Below, piece after piece: positions 8,852-17,351 of a stretch of DNA of 64,000 bases. How positions within the stretch are numbered: the first letter of the stretch is position 1; each line of letters begins with the position of its first letter. A model generated the notes under the pieces. It saw nothing but the letters and a program-made list of their open reading frames with translations. It ran no database searches and was not told the origin of the DNA. A program made the position numbers and the translations under genes. The stretch is taken from positions 434,001 through 498,000 of the forward strand of contig JACKAQ010000001.1 in NCBI GenBank assembly GCA_020634975.1, read 5' to 3'. Origin of the DNA: JACKAQ01 sp020634975 [NCBI: Calditrichia bacterium] (GTDB lineage Bacteria > Calditrichota > Calditrichia > RBG-13-44-9).

Positions 8852-8889
8852 AACGCCGTTTTCCTTCGTAGAGAACGGCGTTTTTTTTT
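8852..8889 (+). terminator. Riboswitch expression-platform terminator
   Basis: A 9-bp stem (8852-8860 with 8874-8882), extendable by three weaker pairs, overlaps a run of nine T (8881-8889). It stands between the TPP aptamer and the first gene, 45 bases before the ATG, exactly where a riboswitch-controlled terminator is expected. Confidence 0.92.
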
Positions 8890-8933
8890 ATTCCGGATCG
8901 ATTCAACATTTACAAATTAGCGGGGTTAACTGT

Positions 8934-11393
8934 ATGTTTCGATTCATTTTAACGGCATTACTTTTTTTAACGATACATCTGTTCGCACAGAGCGGACAAT
9001 TTTCCGGCGTGGTGACAGACGCCAAAACCGGCGAACCACTGGTTGGCGCGAACGTCACAATTCCGGCATTGGGCATCGGTACAACCACAGATTCGGACGG
9101 ATTTTTCACCCTGAGAAATGTATCCTTCGGCGATCACCAGATTTCCGTAAACTTTTTGGGATATAAAAATTTTCAGCGAATCGTCAGCGTTTCCCGAAAC
9201 ACAGAGCCGGTGAAAATATCGCTTGCACCAACGCCGTTGGCGGGAAAAGCGGTGAACATCGTCGCCACCCGCGCGATTGAAGGTGAAACGCCGGCAGCAT
9301 TTTCCACCCTCACCAACGAAGAAATTGAAACACGATATTACGCCCAGGATATTCCGGTGCTGCTCAGCGAGCTGCCCTCAACCACCTATTATTCGGAAAA
9401 CGGCAGCGGACTCGGCTACACTTACATGAGCATTCGCGGTTTCGACCAGCGGCGCATTTCCGTCATGATCAACGGTGTGCCGCAAAATGACCCGGAAGAT
9501 CACAACGTGTACTGGGTGGATTTCCCGGATTTTATGGGAAATGTGGAAGATATTCAGGTGCAGCGCGGCGCAGGCAGTGCATTTTACGGACCGCCGGCAA
9601 TCGGCGGATCGGTAAATATTATCACCAACGCGTTTTCGCCGGACAAACGATTGTCAATTTACAGCGGCGGCGGCAGCTACGGCACAACCAAATTTTCGGT
9701 TGGCGCAAATTCCGGGCTGATCAACGATCGCTGGGTGGTAAATGCGCGGCTATCACAAATAAAAACAGATGGTTATCGCGAATCATCTGCGCTCGACTTC
9801 AAAAGCTATTTTTTCGGCGCGGCGTATTTTGGCGAAACATCGACCACCAAATTGCAGTTTTACGGCGGACCGATCGAGGATGAACTGGCGTATTACGGCA
9901 TCTCCAAAGCGGAAGCGGAAGACCCGGAATTGCGAAAAACCAATTACATCAACGATCCGCGCGAAATCGAAAATTTCAACCAGCCGCATCTCGAACTGAT
10001 CAATACCTGGCAGTTAGGCGAAAAAACCACGCTGAACAACACGCTGTTTTACATCAGGGGCGATGGATTTTTTGATTATCAGGGCAATTGGGCACCGTTC
10101 AGCTATTATCGGCTCACACCGGAATTCGGGTTCGATGTGGAAGGTGACCCGACGGAGCAATACGCCAGCGACGTCATTATTCGCGCGAATGTGGAAAACA
10201 ACCAGTTTGGCTGGTTCCCGAATGTGACATGGCAGCACGATCGCGGGCAGTTGATTGCCGGAACAGAATTGCGCACCCATCGCTCGCTGCATTGGGGACG
10301 CATTCAGGATGGCAGCGACGATTTGCCGGTGGCAACCTCCGGCGAATGGAACGGTCGCGACTACATCGGCGAACGCCGCTATTACGAATACAAAGGTGGG
10401 AAAGATGTGCTATCACCTTATATTTTCAGCACTTATCGCCTGAACAAACGCATTAATCTGAACGCCGCTTTGCAATTGGTGATGCAGCGATACAAACTGT
10501 TTGACGAAAAATTTACCGGCACTGAGTTCGATGTGAATTTCACATTTTTGAATCCGCGTATCGGCGTGCAATACAATTTCACACCGGAATTGAGTGTTTT
10601 CGGCAGCTTTTCCCGCACCAGTCGCGAACCGCGATTGAAAAATTATTACGACGCCGCAGAAGCCAGCACGCCCATCGCATGGGGCGCGGTAGTTCCCCAA
10701 TTTGAGCAAAATGCGGACGGCAGTTTCGATTTCGATAATCCGTTCATCGAACCGGAAAAATTGAACGATGTTGAGCTGGGATTGAGCTATTTGGGCACTC
10801 GCACCGAAGGTCATATCAATTTGTTTTATATGGACTTCCGTGATGAAATTGTCAAAAGTGGGCAACTCGACCGGTTCGGTCAGCCCATCACCGGAAACGC
10901 GCCGCAAAGTCTGCACGCGGGCATCGAATTCGCCGCAAATGTGCAGACGACCAACTGGCTGTCGCTCTCCGGAAATATGACTTTCAGCCAAAATGAATTG
11001 AAAAAATATTCCGTTTTCGATTACGACGACGATGGCATCGTGCTCGAACAAAAACTGGACGGCAACGCCATCGCCGGATTCCCGGATTTTCTGGCGAACG
11101 CTCGGGCAAATGTGCAGTATCGGGGATTTGAGGCATCGCTGGCGATGCAGCATGTCGGCAAATTTTACACCGACAATTTCGAAAATGAGCAACATACGGT
11201 GGATGCGCACACGGTTTTTCACGGCGTTTTGGGTTACGACCTCGGACGGTTTTTGCAAAGCCGCAAAGGCTTTTTGCTCCAATTGCATGTTCGCAATATT
11301 TTTGATAAACTATATATCGCACACGGCGAAGGTTCGGATTTCTTCCCTGCAGCGGAGCGCCACTTTTTCGTGAATGCGAAAATAGAATTGTAA
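8934..11393 (+). CDS. TonB-dependent outer-membrane receptor, probable thiamine/TPP importer
   Basis: This 819-residue outer-membrane protein has a signal peptide (about 1-18), a carboxypeptidase-regulatory-like beta-sandwich ('GVVTDAKTGEPLVGANVTIP'), a TonB plug ('YMSIRGFDQRRISVMINGVP' and 'VEDIQVQRGAGSAFYGPPAI') and a long 22-strand-type barrel ending in an aromatic/leucine beta-signal ('FFVNAKIEL'). Receptors of this class use TonB and the proton gradient to import scarce ligands. The substrate is inferred from regulation: it is the first gene after a TPP riboswitch and heads an operon with thiamine pyrophosphokinase, as in the OMR1-type thiamine salvage loci known from Bacteroidetes. GGGG precedes the ATG by about ten bases. 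Confidence 0.9.
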   Translation: MFRFILTALLFLTIHLFAQSGQFSGVVTDAKTGEPLVGANVTIPALGIGTTTDSDGFFTLRNVSFGDHQISVNFLGYKNFQRIVSVSRNTEPVKISLAPTPLAGKAVNIVATRAIEGETPAAFSTLTNEEIETRYYAQDIPVLLSELPSTTYYSENGSGLGYTYMSIRGFDQRRISVMINGVPQNDPEDHNVYWVDFPDFMGNVEDIQVQRGAGSAFYGPPAIGGSVNIITNAFSPDKRLSIYSGGGSYGTTKFSVGANSGLINDRWVVNARLSQIKTDGYRESSALDFKSYFFGAAYFGETSTTKLQFYGGPIEDELAYYGISKAEAEDPELRKTNYINDPREIENFNQPHLELINTWQLGEKTTLNNTLFYIRGDGFFDYQGNWAPFSYYRLTPEFGFDVEGDPTEQYASDVIIRANVENNQFGWFPNVTWQHDRGQLIAGTELRTHRSLHWGRIQDGSDDLPVATSGEWNGRDYIGERRYYEYKGGKDVLSPYIFSTYRLNKRINLNAALQLVMQRYKLFDEKFTGTEFDVNFTFLNPRIGVQYNFTPELSVFGSFSRTSREPRLKNYYDAAEASTPIAWGAVVPQFEQNADGSFDFDNPFIEPEKLNDVELGLSYLGTRTEGHINLFYMDFRDEIVKSGQLDRFGQPITGNAPQSLHAGIEFAANVQTTNWLSLSGNMTFSQNELKKYSVFDYDDDGIVLEQKLDGNAIAGFPDFLANARANVQYRGFEASLAMQHVGKFYTDNFENEQHTVDAHTVFHGVLGYDLGRFLQSRKGFLLQLHVRNIFDKLYIAHGEGSDFFPAAERHFFVNAKIEL

Positions 11394-11407
11394 CCGGAGT
11401 AAAAACA

Positions 11408-12274
11408 ATGCCTAACCTTATCCACTACGCCATTCCCGGATTCATTTTGCTGATGGTGATCGAGGTGCTGTTTAGCGCCTGGCAGGATGCGGAATTGTAT
11501 GATTTCAAAGATACCGTCGCCAGCCTGACGATGGGCATCGGTAATGTGATCATCAAATTATTCACCAAAATTCCCATTTTGGGCGCATACTTTTTGGCGT
11601 ATGAATTCCGCTTTTTTACTGTTCCGGCGGATGCGTTGTGGGCTTGGGTGCTGCTCTTTTTTCTGGAAGATTTTACTTATTGGCTGTTCCATTTTTCATC
11701 GCACAACGTGCGATTTTTTTGGGCGGCGCACGTGACGCACCATTCTTCGCAGAAATACAATTTATCCACTGCGCTGCGCCAAACCTGGACCGGCGCGTTG
11801 AACCTCAGTTTCGTTTTCTGGCTGTGGCTGCCGTTGCTCGGATTTCACCCGCTGATGGTGATGACGATGCAATCAGTTAGCCTGATTTACCAATTCTGGA
11901 TCCACACCGAAGCCGTTGGCAAACTGGGATTTCTGGAATGGTTCTGGAACACGCCATCGCACCACCGGGTGCATCACGCGTCGGATGTGAAATATCTCGA
12001 CCGCAATCACGCCGGGATTTTGATCATTTGGGATCGCATGTTTGGCACATTTATCGAAGAGGACGAGCGCCCGATTTATGGATTAACGAAAAATCTCAAC
12101 AGCTTCAATCCGGTGAAAATCGCTTTTCACGAATGGCAGGACATGATCCGCGATGCCTCGCGGAAAGGGCTTTCGCTGCGGCAGCGGCTCGGCTACATTT
12201 TCGGTCCGCCAGGATGGAGCCACGACGGCAGCCGGAAAACCACTGCACAATTACGTGCGGAACTCACTCAATGA
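11408..12274 (+). CDS. Sterol desaturase / fatty-acid hydroxylase superfamily protein in TPP operon
   Basis: This 288-residue integral membrane protein carries the three histidine clusters of the non-haem di-iron hydroxylase family: HFSSH, HVTHH and HRVHH. It has at least four hydrophobic helices around them. Family members hydroxylate or desaturate lipids and other hydrophobic compounds at the membrane. It lies 14 bases after the TonB receptor gene, with GGAG before its ATG, so it is inside the TPP-controlled operon. The role there is not known; modification of a thiamine-related precursor, or of an envelope lipid, are both only guesses. All iron-ligand histidines are present, so it should be active. 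Confidence 0.87.
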   Translation: MPNLIHYAIPGFILLMVIEVLFSAWQDAELYDFKDTVASLTMGIGNVIIKLFTKIPILGAYFLAYEFRFFTVPADALWAWVLLFFLEDFTYWLFHFSSHNVRFFWAAHVTHHSSQKYNLSTALRQTWTGALNLSFVFWLWLPLLGFHPLMVMTMQSVSLIYQFWIHTEAVGKLGFLEWFWNTPSHHRVHHASDVKYLDRNHAGILIIWDRMFGTFIEEDERPIYGLTKNLNSFNPVKIAFHEWQDMIRDASRKGLSLRQRLGYIFGPPGWSHDGSRKTTAQLRAELTQ

Positions 12275-12349
12275 GTCGCGTAAACCATTGTTAACGCAGG
12301 GTTTAAAACTGGCGTTAAATGCAAAATTTTAAATTAGAAAAAGCACATT

Positions 12350-12985
12350 TTGAGCACCGATAAATCAAAAAGCCTGTTGCTTTTCGCCAACGGCGAAGTA
12401 ACATCTGCTGAAATTGAGCGGATTCGCAAACTCAATTTTGATCAGATTGTTGCGGCGGACGGCGGCGCAACAAACGCGCTCAAATTCGGGATTTTGCCGG
12501 ATGTCGTCATCGGCGATCTCGATTCGATCACACCGGAAATCCGCGAAAAGTTGCCGGATGCGCAATTGTTGCATCGCCCGTCGCAGGAAATCAACGATCT
12601 GCACAAAGCGCTCGATTTTTGCGTTGACTCCGGCGCAGTATCCGTCACGGTTTTGGGCATCACCGGAAAACGGTTTGATCACTCGCTGAACAATTTTTCC
12701 GTGCTCTGCCATTTTGATCAGCAGCTCAATTTGCAGATTTTTGACGCAAATTCGCAAATTTTCATCGTTCGCGATAAATGGACGTTCACCGGAAAACCCG
12801 GGCAAACCGTTTCGCTGATTCCGCTCGGCGCAGTGGCGGGTGTAACCACCGCCGGATTACAATGGGAACTGCGCAACGAAACGCTGGCAATGGGCGTCCG
12901 AGAGGGTTGCAGCAATGTTTTTCGGGAAGCCCATGTTCGTGTTTCCATTGAATCCGGCATACTGTTAGTATTTGTAAATGAATAA
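12350..12985 (+). CDS. thiN: Thiamine pyrophosphokinase
   Basis: This 211-residue protein makes TPP directly from thiamine and ATP. The catalytic-domain signature is plain: 'ADGGATNALKFGILPDVVIG' followed by 'DLDSI', then 'DLHKALDFCVDSGAVSVTVL' and 'GKRFDHSLNNFSVL'. The C-terminal half gives the small thiamine-binding beta domain ('GQTVSLIPLGAVAGVTTAGL'). Its presence, without ThiE/ThiC genes nearby, fits uptake of preformed thiamine rather than de novo synthesis. The start is a TTG at 12350 with only a weak ribosome site after a 75-base gap. The stop overlaps the next gene by eight bases (ATGAATAA), so the symporter is translationally coupled to it. Confidence 0.95.
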   Translation: MSTDKSKSLLLFANGEVTSAEIERIRKLNFDQIVAADGGATNALKFGILPDVVIGDLDSITPEIREKLPDAQLLHRPSQEINDLHKALDFCVDSGAVSVTVLGITGKRFDHSLNNFSVLCHFDQQLNLQIFDANSQIFIVRDKWTFTGKPGQTVSLIPLGAVAGVTTAGLQWELRNETLAMGVREGCSNVFREAHVRVSIESGILLVFVNE

Positions 12986-14366
12986 CTTACACATCCTCGA
13001 AATTCTCCCGATTTTATTGTATCTCGCGGCTATACTGGCGATCGGCATTCGCAAACGCGATGGCGACAACAACGCCGAAAACTTCATGCTCGGCGGACGA
13101 CAGCTCACTTTTCCCGCGTTCATCGCCACGTTGGTGACCACCTGGTATGGCGGCATTCTGGGCGTCGGCGAATTCACCTGGCTGTATGGCGTGTCCAACT
13201 GGATTGTTTTCGGTCTCCCCTACTACATTTTTGCGCTGATTTTTGCGTTCGTTTTTGCGCCAAAAATCCAGTCCGCGCCGATGCTCTCCATCCCGGACCA
13301 ATTTTTCCATCACTTCGGAAAAACCGGCGGCGTGCTCAGTGCAATCTTCACATTTTTTATGGTGTTGCCAGCGCCATACGTGCTGATGGTCGGTTTTCTG
13401 CTGATGTGGATTACCGGCTGGAGCCTGTGGATTTGCATCATTTTGGGCACGCTATTTTCGATGATTTACGTTTTGAACGGCGGATTTCACGCCGTCGTTC
13501 GCACCGATAAACTACAGTTTTTATTGATGTTCGGTGGTTTTATTTTATTGTTCGGTTTTTTGGTTGGCGAAAACGGCGGCATCGGGTTTCTGCAATCAAA
13601 TTTACCAGAACTGCACCTCACCTGGCACGGCGGCAATTCCGTGCAAACGATGCTCGTGTGGTTTTTCATCGCCGCGTGGACATTCGTCGATCCCGGATTT
13701 CACCAACGCTGCGCCGCCGCAAAATCCCCGAAAATTGCCAGAAACGGCATTCTTGCGTCCGTCGGATTCTGGCTAATGTTCGATTTTCTGACCACTTCCT
13801 GCGGACTTTATGCGCGGGCGTTGCTCGACGGGAGCGGCGTTTCCCCGGCGCTGTCGTTCCCGGTGTTGGGTCACGAAGTGCTGCCGCCGCTGCTTTCCGG
13901 GCTGTTTCTCACCGGATTGCTGGCGACAATCATGTCCACGGTGGACAGCTTTTCGCTATTGTCTGCCATCACCATCGGGCACGATTTGATCGGCAAATGG
14001 CGCAAACCCAACGGCGTATCGCTGCTACGCACCGGACTGGCGATCAGCGCAATTATTTCCATCGGTTTGGCGATTGCCGTGCCGTCAGTGATTAACATCT
14101 GGCTGCTCATCGGCAATATTTTTATCCCGCCGATGCTCCTGCCGTTGGTTGCCTGTTATTTTCCGGCGGCAAATCCGGGTAAATTTTGGGTGAATATCAA
14201 TCTGATTGGCGCGTTTGCGGTGAGTTTCAGCTGGCTGCTTTTTTCAGCGATGGGTAGCGATTCGCTCGCAAATCTCGCATTTGCATACGATATCCCGCCG
14301 ATGTATCCGGGGATGCTGTTTTCGGTGATTGTTTTTGGTTTGGGAATTTTCAGAAAAGATAATTAG
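12978..14366 (+). CDS. Sodium:solute symporter (SSS family), candidate inner-membrane thiamine transporter
   Basis: This 462-residue protein has about 12-13 transmembrane helices and SSS-family features: 'NFMLGGRQLTFPAFIATLVT', 'TTWYGGILGVGEFTWLYG' and, in the middle, 'TDKLQFLLMFGG' and 'VDPGFHQRCAAAKSPK'. 'SGLFLTGLLATIMSTVDSFS' is the conserved sodium-site helix region. SSS proteins couple uptake of vitamins, sugars or amino acids to sodium entry. Overlap with thiamine pyrophosphokinase and TPP-riboswitch control make thiamine the most likely substrate, comparable with the predicted ThiV-type PanF-like transporters described by regulon analysis. The stop codon lies in the left arm of a dispersed repeat. 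Confidence 0.88.
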   Translation: MNNLHILEILPILLYLAAILAIGIRKRDGDNNAENFMLGGRQLTFPAFIATLVTTWYGGILGVGEFTWLYGVSNWIVFGLPYYIFALIFAFVFAPKIQSAPMLSIPDQFFHHFGKTGGVLSAIFTFFMVLPAPYVLMVGFLLMWITGWSLWICIILGTLFSMIYVLNGGFHAVVRTDKLQFLLMFGGFILLFGFLVGENGGIGFLQSNLPELHLTWHGGNSVQTMLVWFFIAAWTFVDPGFHQRCAAAKSPKIARNGILASVGFWLMFDFLTTSCGLYARALLDGSGVSPALSFPVLGHEVLPPLLSGLFLTGLLATIMSTVDSFSLLSAITIGHDLIGKWRKPNGVSLLRTGLAISAIISIGLAIAVPSVINIWLLIGNIFIPPMLLPLVACYFPAANPGKFWVNINLIGAFAVSFSWLLFSAMGSDSLANLAFAYDIPPMYPGMLFSVIVFGLGIFRKDN

Positions 14367-14448
14367 CCGCAAAGGCGCGAAGAACGCAGAGACAACAGAG
14401 AATAAATTATTTAAAAAATCTCTGTGCCCCTCTGTGACTCTGTGGCTA
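14364..14448. repeat. Imperfect palindromic intergenic repeat, copy 1
   Basis: The left half (TAGCCGCAAAGG... CGCAGAGACA) is imperfectly complementary to the right half (TCTCTGTGCCCCTCTG... TGTGGCTA), giving a long hairpin of roughly 85 bases that overlaps the symporter stop codon. A diverged copy with the same 'CGCAGAGACA' and 'GTGCCC(C)TCTG' blocks is at 52832-52934. The gap from here to 14500 contains nothing else. Confidence 0.7.
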
Positions 14449-14500
14449 AAATATTTAACTTCAGAAAGAATATTTACAAAGTGCCAATTGCGGCAAAGAA

Positions 14501-16078
14501 CTACGGTTTTTCCAGCCCAAGTTTTTGCATTTTGTATCGCACGCTGCGTTCGGAAATGCCCAGTTCCCGCGCGGCGGCAGACTGGTTCCAGTCGTTGCGG
14601 GTGAGCGCCTCCAGCAACATTGTTTTTTCGTATGCCTCTTTGCGCACTTTGATGTCCGGTGCATTGGCATCCGGATCGCCGAAACGGGTCGGCACATCTA
14701 CCGGACGAATCTCGTTGGGCAACAATTCCACCGGCAGAAGATCGTGTGGCTCATCCGCCAAAATCACCATTCGCTCCAGAATATTTTCCAGCTCCCGCAC
14801 ATTTCCCGGCCATTGATACGCCTCCAGATGCGCCAGCGTATCCGGCTTAAACCCTTTGATGGATTTATTGTGCCGTTTGGCTAATTTTTCCAAAAAATGA
14901 TCGGCGAGAATAGCCACATCGCCTTTGCGATCTTTCAGCGGTGGCAATTTAATGGCAACCACGTTCAGCCGGTAAAAAAGATCCTGCCGGAATTCGCCGG
15001 ATTTAATTTTTTCATTCAACTCGCTGCTGCCGGCGGAAATGATCCGCACATCCACTTTTTTGGTTTGGGTGCTGCCGAGCGGACGAATTTCGCTTTCCTG
15101 AATGGCGCGGAGAAATTTGCTCTGCACTTCCAACGGCATGTTGGCGATTTCATCCAGAAACAGCGTGCCGCCGTTGGCGACTTCGAACAGCCCTTTTTTA
15201 TCTCGGATGGCACCGGTGAACGCGCCTTTCAGATAACCAAACAACTCGCCTTCCAGCAAATTTGCCGGCAACGCACCGCAGTCGATCGCCACAAACGGCT
15301 TTGTGGCACGCGGGCCGTTATAATGAATCACTTTGGCAATCAGCTCTTTTCCAGTACCGCTTTCTCCCTCGATGATCACGCGGGCATCGGTCGGAACGAC
15401 CCGTTCCAGCAGCGCAAAAACAGAGCGCATTTGCGGGCTGCTACCGATAATCCCGTGATAATCGTATCGCTCCTGCACTTCCTGCCGCAGCCGCAACGTT
15501 TCATTAAAAATCTCATCGTGAAAACGGGCGTTGTGGATGAACTGCCCGAAGATGGTTGCCAAAACCGTTAGCAACCGCAATTCGCGCTCGGCAAACGGTT
15601 GTCCGTTTTGGCGAATGAGGTTGAGCACGCCAATAATTTCCCCTCCGGTTTTCAGCGGAACGCTGAGCACGGAGCTGATACTCCGGTATTTATCTTTAAT
15701 AAATTTATCGCCAATAAGCTCTGTAATATTGTCAGATAAATACGATTGATTGTGTTTCGTCACCCAACCGCCGAGCAGCATATTCAAAAAATGATCCAGC
15801 TTCACATCCGCATTTTCCGCGCGGCGAATGAGCGTTTTGGCTTCACTTTCTCCTGCGGGATCGAACAGCAGAATCGCCCCCTGATCCGCCACACACAGTT
15901 GCAATGCCTCGTTGGTGATGTGTTCAATCAGCTCATTCACATTCAGCGATGAGCTGACCGCTTCCAACACGCGATAAACTTTTTCGTAATCCTGAACCTG
16001 CTCGCGGAGCAGTTGATTTTCATGGGTCAATTGATCAATTTTTTGTTCGCTCGATGGCATTTTTGTTTCCAATTTCAT
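14501..16078 (-). CDS. Sigma-54-dependent transcriptional activator, GAF-AAA+-Fis
   Basis: This 525-residue protein has a short N-terminal coiled coil (about 10-30), a GAF domain (about 35-175), a sigma-54 activator AAA+ domain (about 210-440) and a C-terminal Fis-type helix-turn-helix ('NQSAAARELGISERSVRYKM'). The AAA+ part has Walker A GESGTGKE, the sigma-54-contacting GAFTGA loop, Walker B 'GGTLFLDEI' and the arginine region 'FRQDLFYRLNV'. It should open sigma-54 promoters in response to a small ligand or redox cue bound by GAF. There is no receiver domain, so it is not a two-component regulator. A start at 16060, with GGAA upstream, is an alternative. A candidate sigma-54 promoter lies just beyond it facing the divergent gene. 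Confidence 0.95.
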   Translation of the reverse strand: MKLETKMPSSEQKIDQLTHENQLLREQVQDYEKVYRVLEAVSSSLNVNELIEHITNEALQLCVADQGAILLFDPAGESEAKTLIRRAENADVKLDHFLNMLLGGWVTKHNQSYLSDNITELIGDKFIKDKYRSISSVLSVPLKTGGEIIGVLNLIRQNGQPFAERELRLLTVLATIFGQFIHNARFHDEIFNETLRLRQEVQERYDYHGIIGSSPQMRSVFALLERVVPTDARVIIEGESGTGKELIAKVIHYNGPRATKPFVAIDCGALPANLLEGELFGYLKGAFTGAIRDKKGLFEVANGGTLFLDEIANMPLEVQSKFLRAIQESEIRPLGSTQTKKVDVRIISAGSSELNEKIKSGEFRQDLFYRLNVVAIKLPPLKDRKGDVAILADHFLEKLAKRHNKSIKGFKPDTLAHLEAYQWPGNVRELENILERMVILADEPHDLLPVELLPNEIRPVDVPTRFGDPDANAPDIKVRKEAYEKTMLLEALTRNDWNQSAAARELGISERSVRYKMQKLGLEKP

Positions 16079-16220
16079 TTGAATTCGTCATTTTTGTCGA
16101 ATCTACAAAAAAATATCGACAAAAGCATTAGCAAACCCCAAAAATCCCGAATCGCGGGATTTTCGCCCTAAACAACATTTTAAGGTGATATGCGTCGTAA
16201 ATCACGAAACATTTTCTGCA

Positions 16221-16236
16221 TGGCATGTAAGTTGGT
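16221..16236 (+). promoter_or_regulatory. Candidate sigma-54 (-24/-12) promoter
   Basis: TGGCATG at 16221-16227, a four-base spacer and TTGGT at 16232-16236 match the sigma-54 consensus TGGCACG-N4-TTGC(A/T) with correct spacing. The mismatches are A-T for A-C in the first box and G for the conserved C in the second. Transcription would begin near 16247, about 87 bases before the lipoprotein start. A sigma-54 activator gene is divergent next door. Confidence 0.5.
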
Positions 16237-16333
16237 TTTTATCGGCAATAAAGATAATTCGTATCTATTTTTAATTCAGCGCGTTAAAAAATTAATGGCG
16301 TTTTCAACTTAAGATTTAAAGGAGGCAAATGTG

Positions 16334-17206
16334 ATGCACCAAAATCAACGCATTTCTGTCTCGAAGCTGCTGGTTTTCACCGTTGCAATTTTATTTTTTG
16401 CCGCTTCCGGCTGCGATCATGATCCGATTTACGGTGACAACTATGGCAGACGTTACACCGCGAGTGAAGATTTTTCCTTTGACCTTTCCGTTACAGAATA
16501 TTTATCCCTCAAAGTGATTGGATTAAATGGCGACATCGAAATTATCGGCGATCCACAGTTAACCGGGCAATGCCTGCTCTCGGGCGAAAAACAGGTTGAA
16601 TCCGACAGTCGCGGCGATGCGCTTCGTGAATTGGACTATTTACAGGTGAAGATTGTGCGGGAAGCGAGCCAATTGGTTATTCAAACCGATCAGCCGGAAA
16701 GCTCTCGCGGGCGCGAATACACCGTAAATTATGTGGTGCGAATTCCCGTCAATTGGACGACAGAAGTTGAATTGCTGAACGGGAATATTTCCATTTCAGA
16801 TATGACGAATGCCGTCCGGGCGACTCACAGCAACGGCAATATTACTATTTCTAACATTGAACATGATGTTGTAGCAGATTTGACCAACGGCAACATTACA
16901 CTGGAAAATATTAACGGCAATGTGGAAACTGCGTTGGTAAACGGCAATATTTCCGCAGAAGTTATTTTATCCGACGAAGAATTTTGCAAATTGCACGTGG
17001 TAAACGGCTCTATTTCGTTGCGAATCCCTGTTGTAACATCGGCGGAACTTAGTGCCGGCACAACCAACGGCACCATCCGGCTGGTTAATTTGCTATTGGA
17101 AAATGCGAATTTTGGGGAGCATTCGGTCACCGGAATGTTGAATGGCGGCGCGGGAAAAATTCACTTGCAAACCGTCAACGGATCGATTGTTATAACTGGA
17201 TTTTGA
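16334..17206 (+). CDS. DUF4097-type beta-helical lipoprotein
   Basis: This 290-residue protein has a lipoprotein signal (residues about 12-28, lipobox 'FAASGC'), so it is predicted to be acylated and membrane anchored. The mature part is made of short repeats around 'NGNI' ('LLNGNISISDM', 'HSNGNITISNI', 'LTNGNITLENI', 'LVNGNISAEVI', ending in 'TVNGSIVITGF'), the pattern of DUF4097 (putative adhesin) beta-solenoids. Its function is unknown; related proteins are often found with anti-sigma or stress-response genes. GGAGG at 16321-16325 fits the ATG at 16334 better than the GTG at 16331. A candidate sigma-54 promoter and a divergent sigma-54 activator suggest specific regulation. Confidence 0.85.
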   Translation: MHQNQRISVSKLLVFTVAILFFAASGCDHDPIYGDNYGRRYTASEDFSFDLSVTEYLSLKVIGLNGDIEIIGDPQLTGQCLLSGEKQVESDSRGDALRELDYLQVKIVREASQLVIQTDQPESSRGREYTVNYVVRIPVNWTTEVELLNGNISISDMTNAVRATHSNGNITISNIEHDVVADLTNGNITLENINGNVETALVNGNISAEVILSDEEFCKLHVVNGSISLRIPVVTSAELSAGTTNGTIRLVNLLLENANFGEHSVTGMLNGGAGKIHLQTVNGSIVITGF

Positions 17207-17257
17207 TCCCACATAAAATTGAAAAAGAAATCCATTCCGCACTTTTACAATTCCCGG

Positions 17258-17303
17258 AACGCGCTTATATTTGCCAATGAGCAAAAAAAGCGCGTTTTTT
17301 TTT
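17258..17303 (+). terminator. Intrinsic terminator after the DUF4097 gene
   Basis: A 9-bp perfect stem (17258-17266 with 17288-17296) runs directly into nine T residues (17295-17303). It isolates the lipoprotein gene from the nitrilase-family gene. Confidence 0.88.
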
Positions 17304-17351
17304 CGCGCATAAATTGCGGAAAAACAACCATCAACGTTGGAGCAAACAATC

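Noticed and set aside
10413-11288. A 291-codon frame antisense to the TonB receptor
   Set aside because: The sense strand carries clear barrel sequence; the antisense protein has no family features.
16331-16333. GTG at 16331 as start of the DUF4097 lipoprotein
   Set aside because: The GGAGG at 16321-16325 is only five bases away, and the adjacent ATG at 16334 has the better eight-base spacing.
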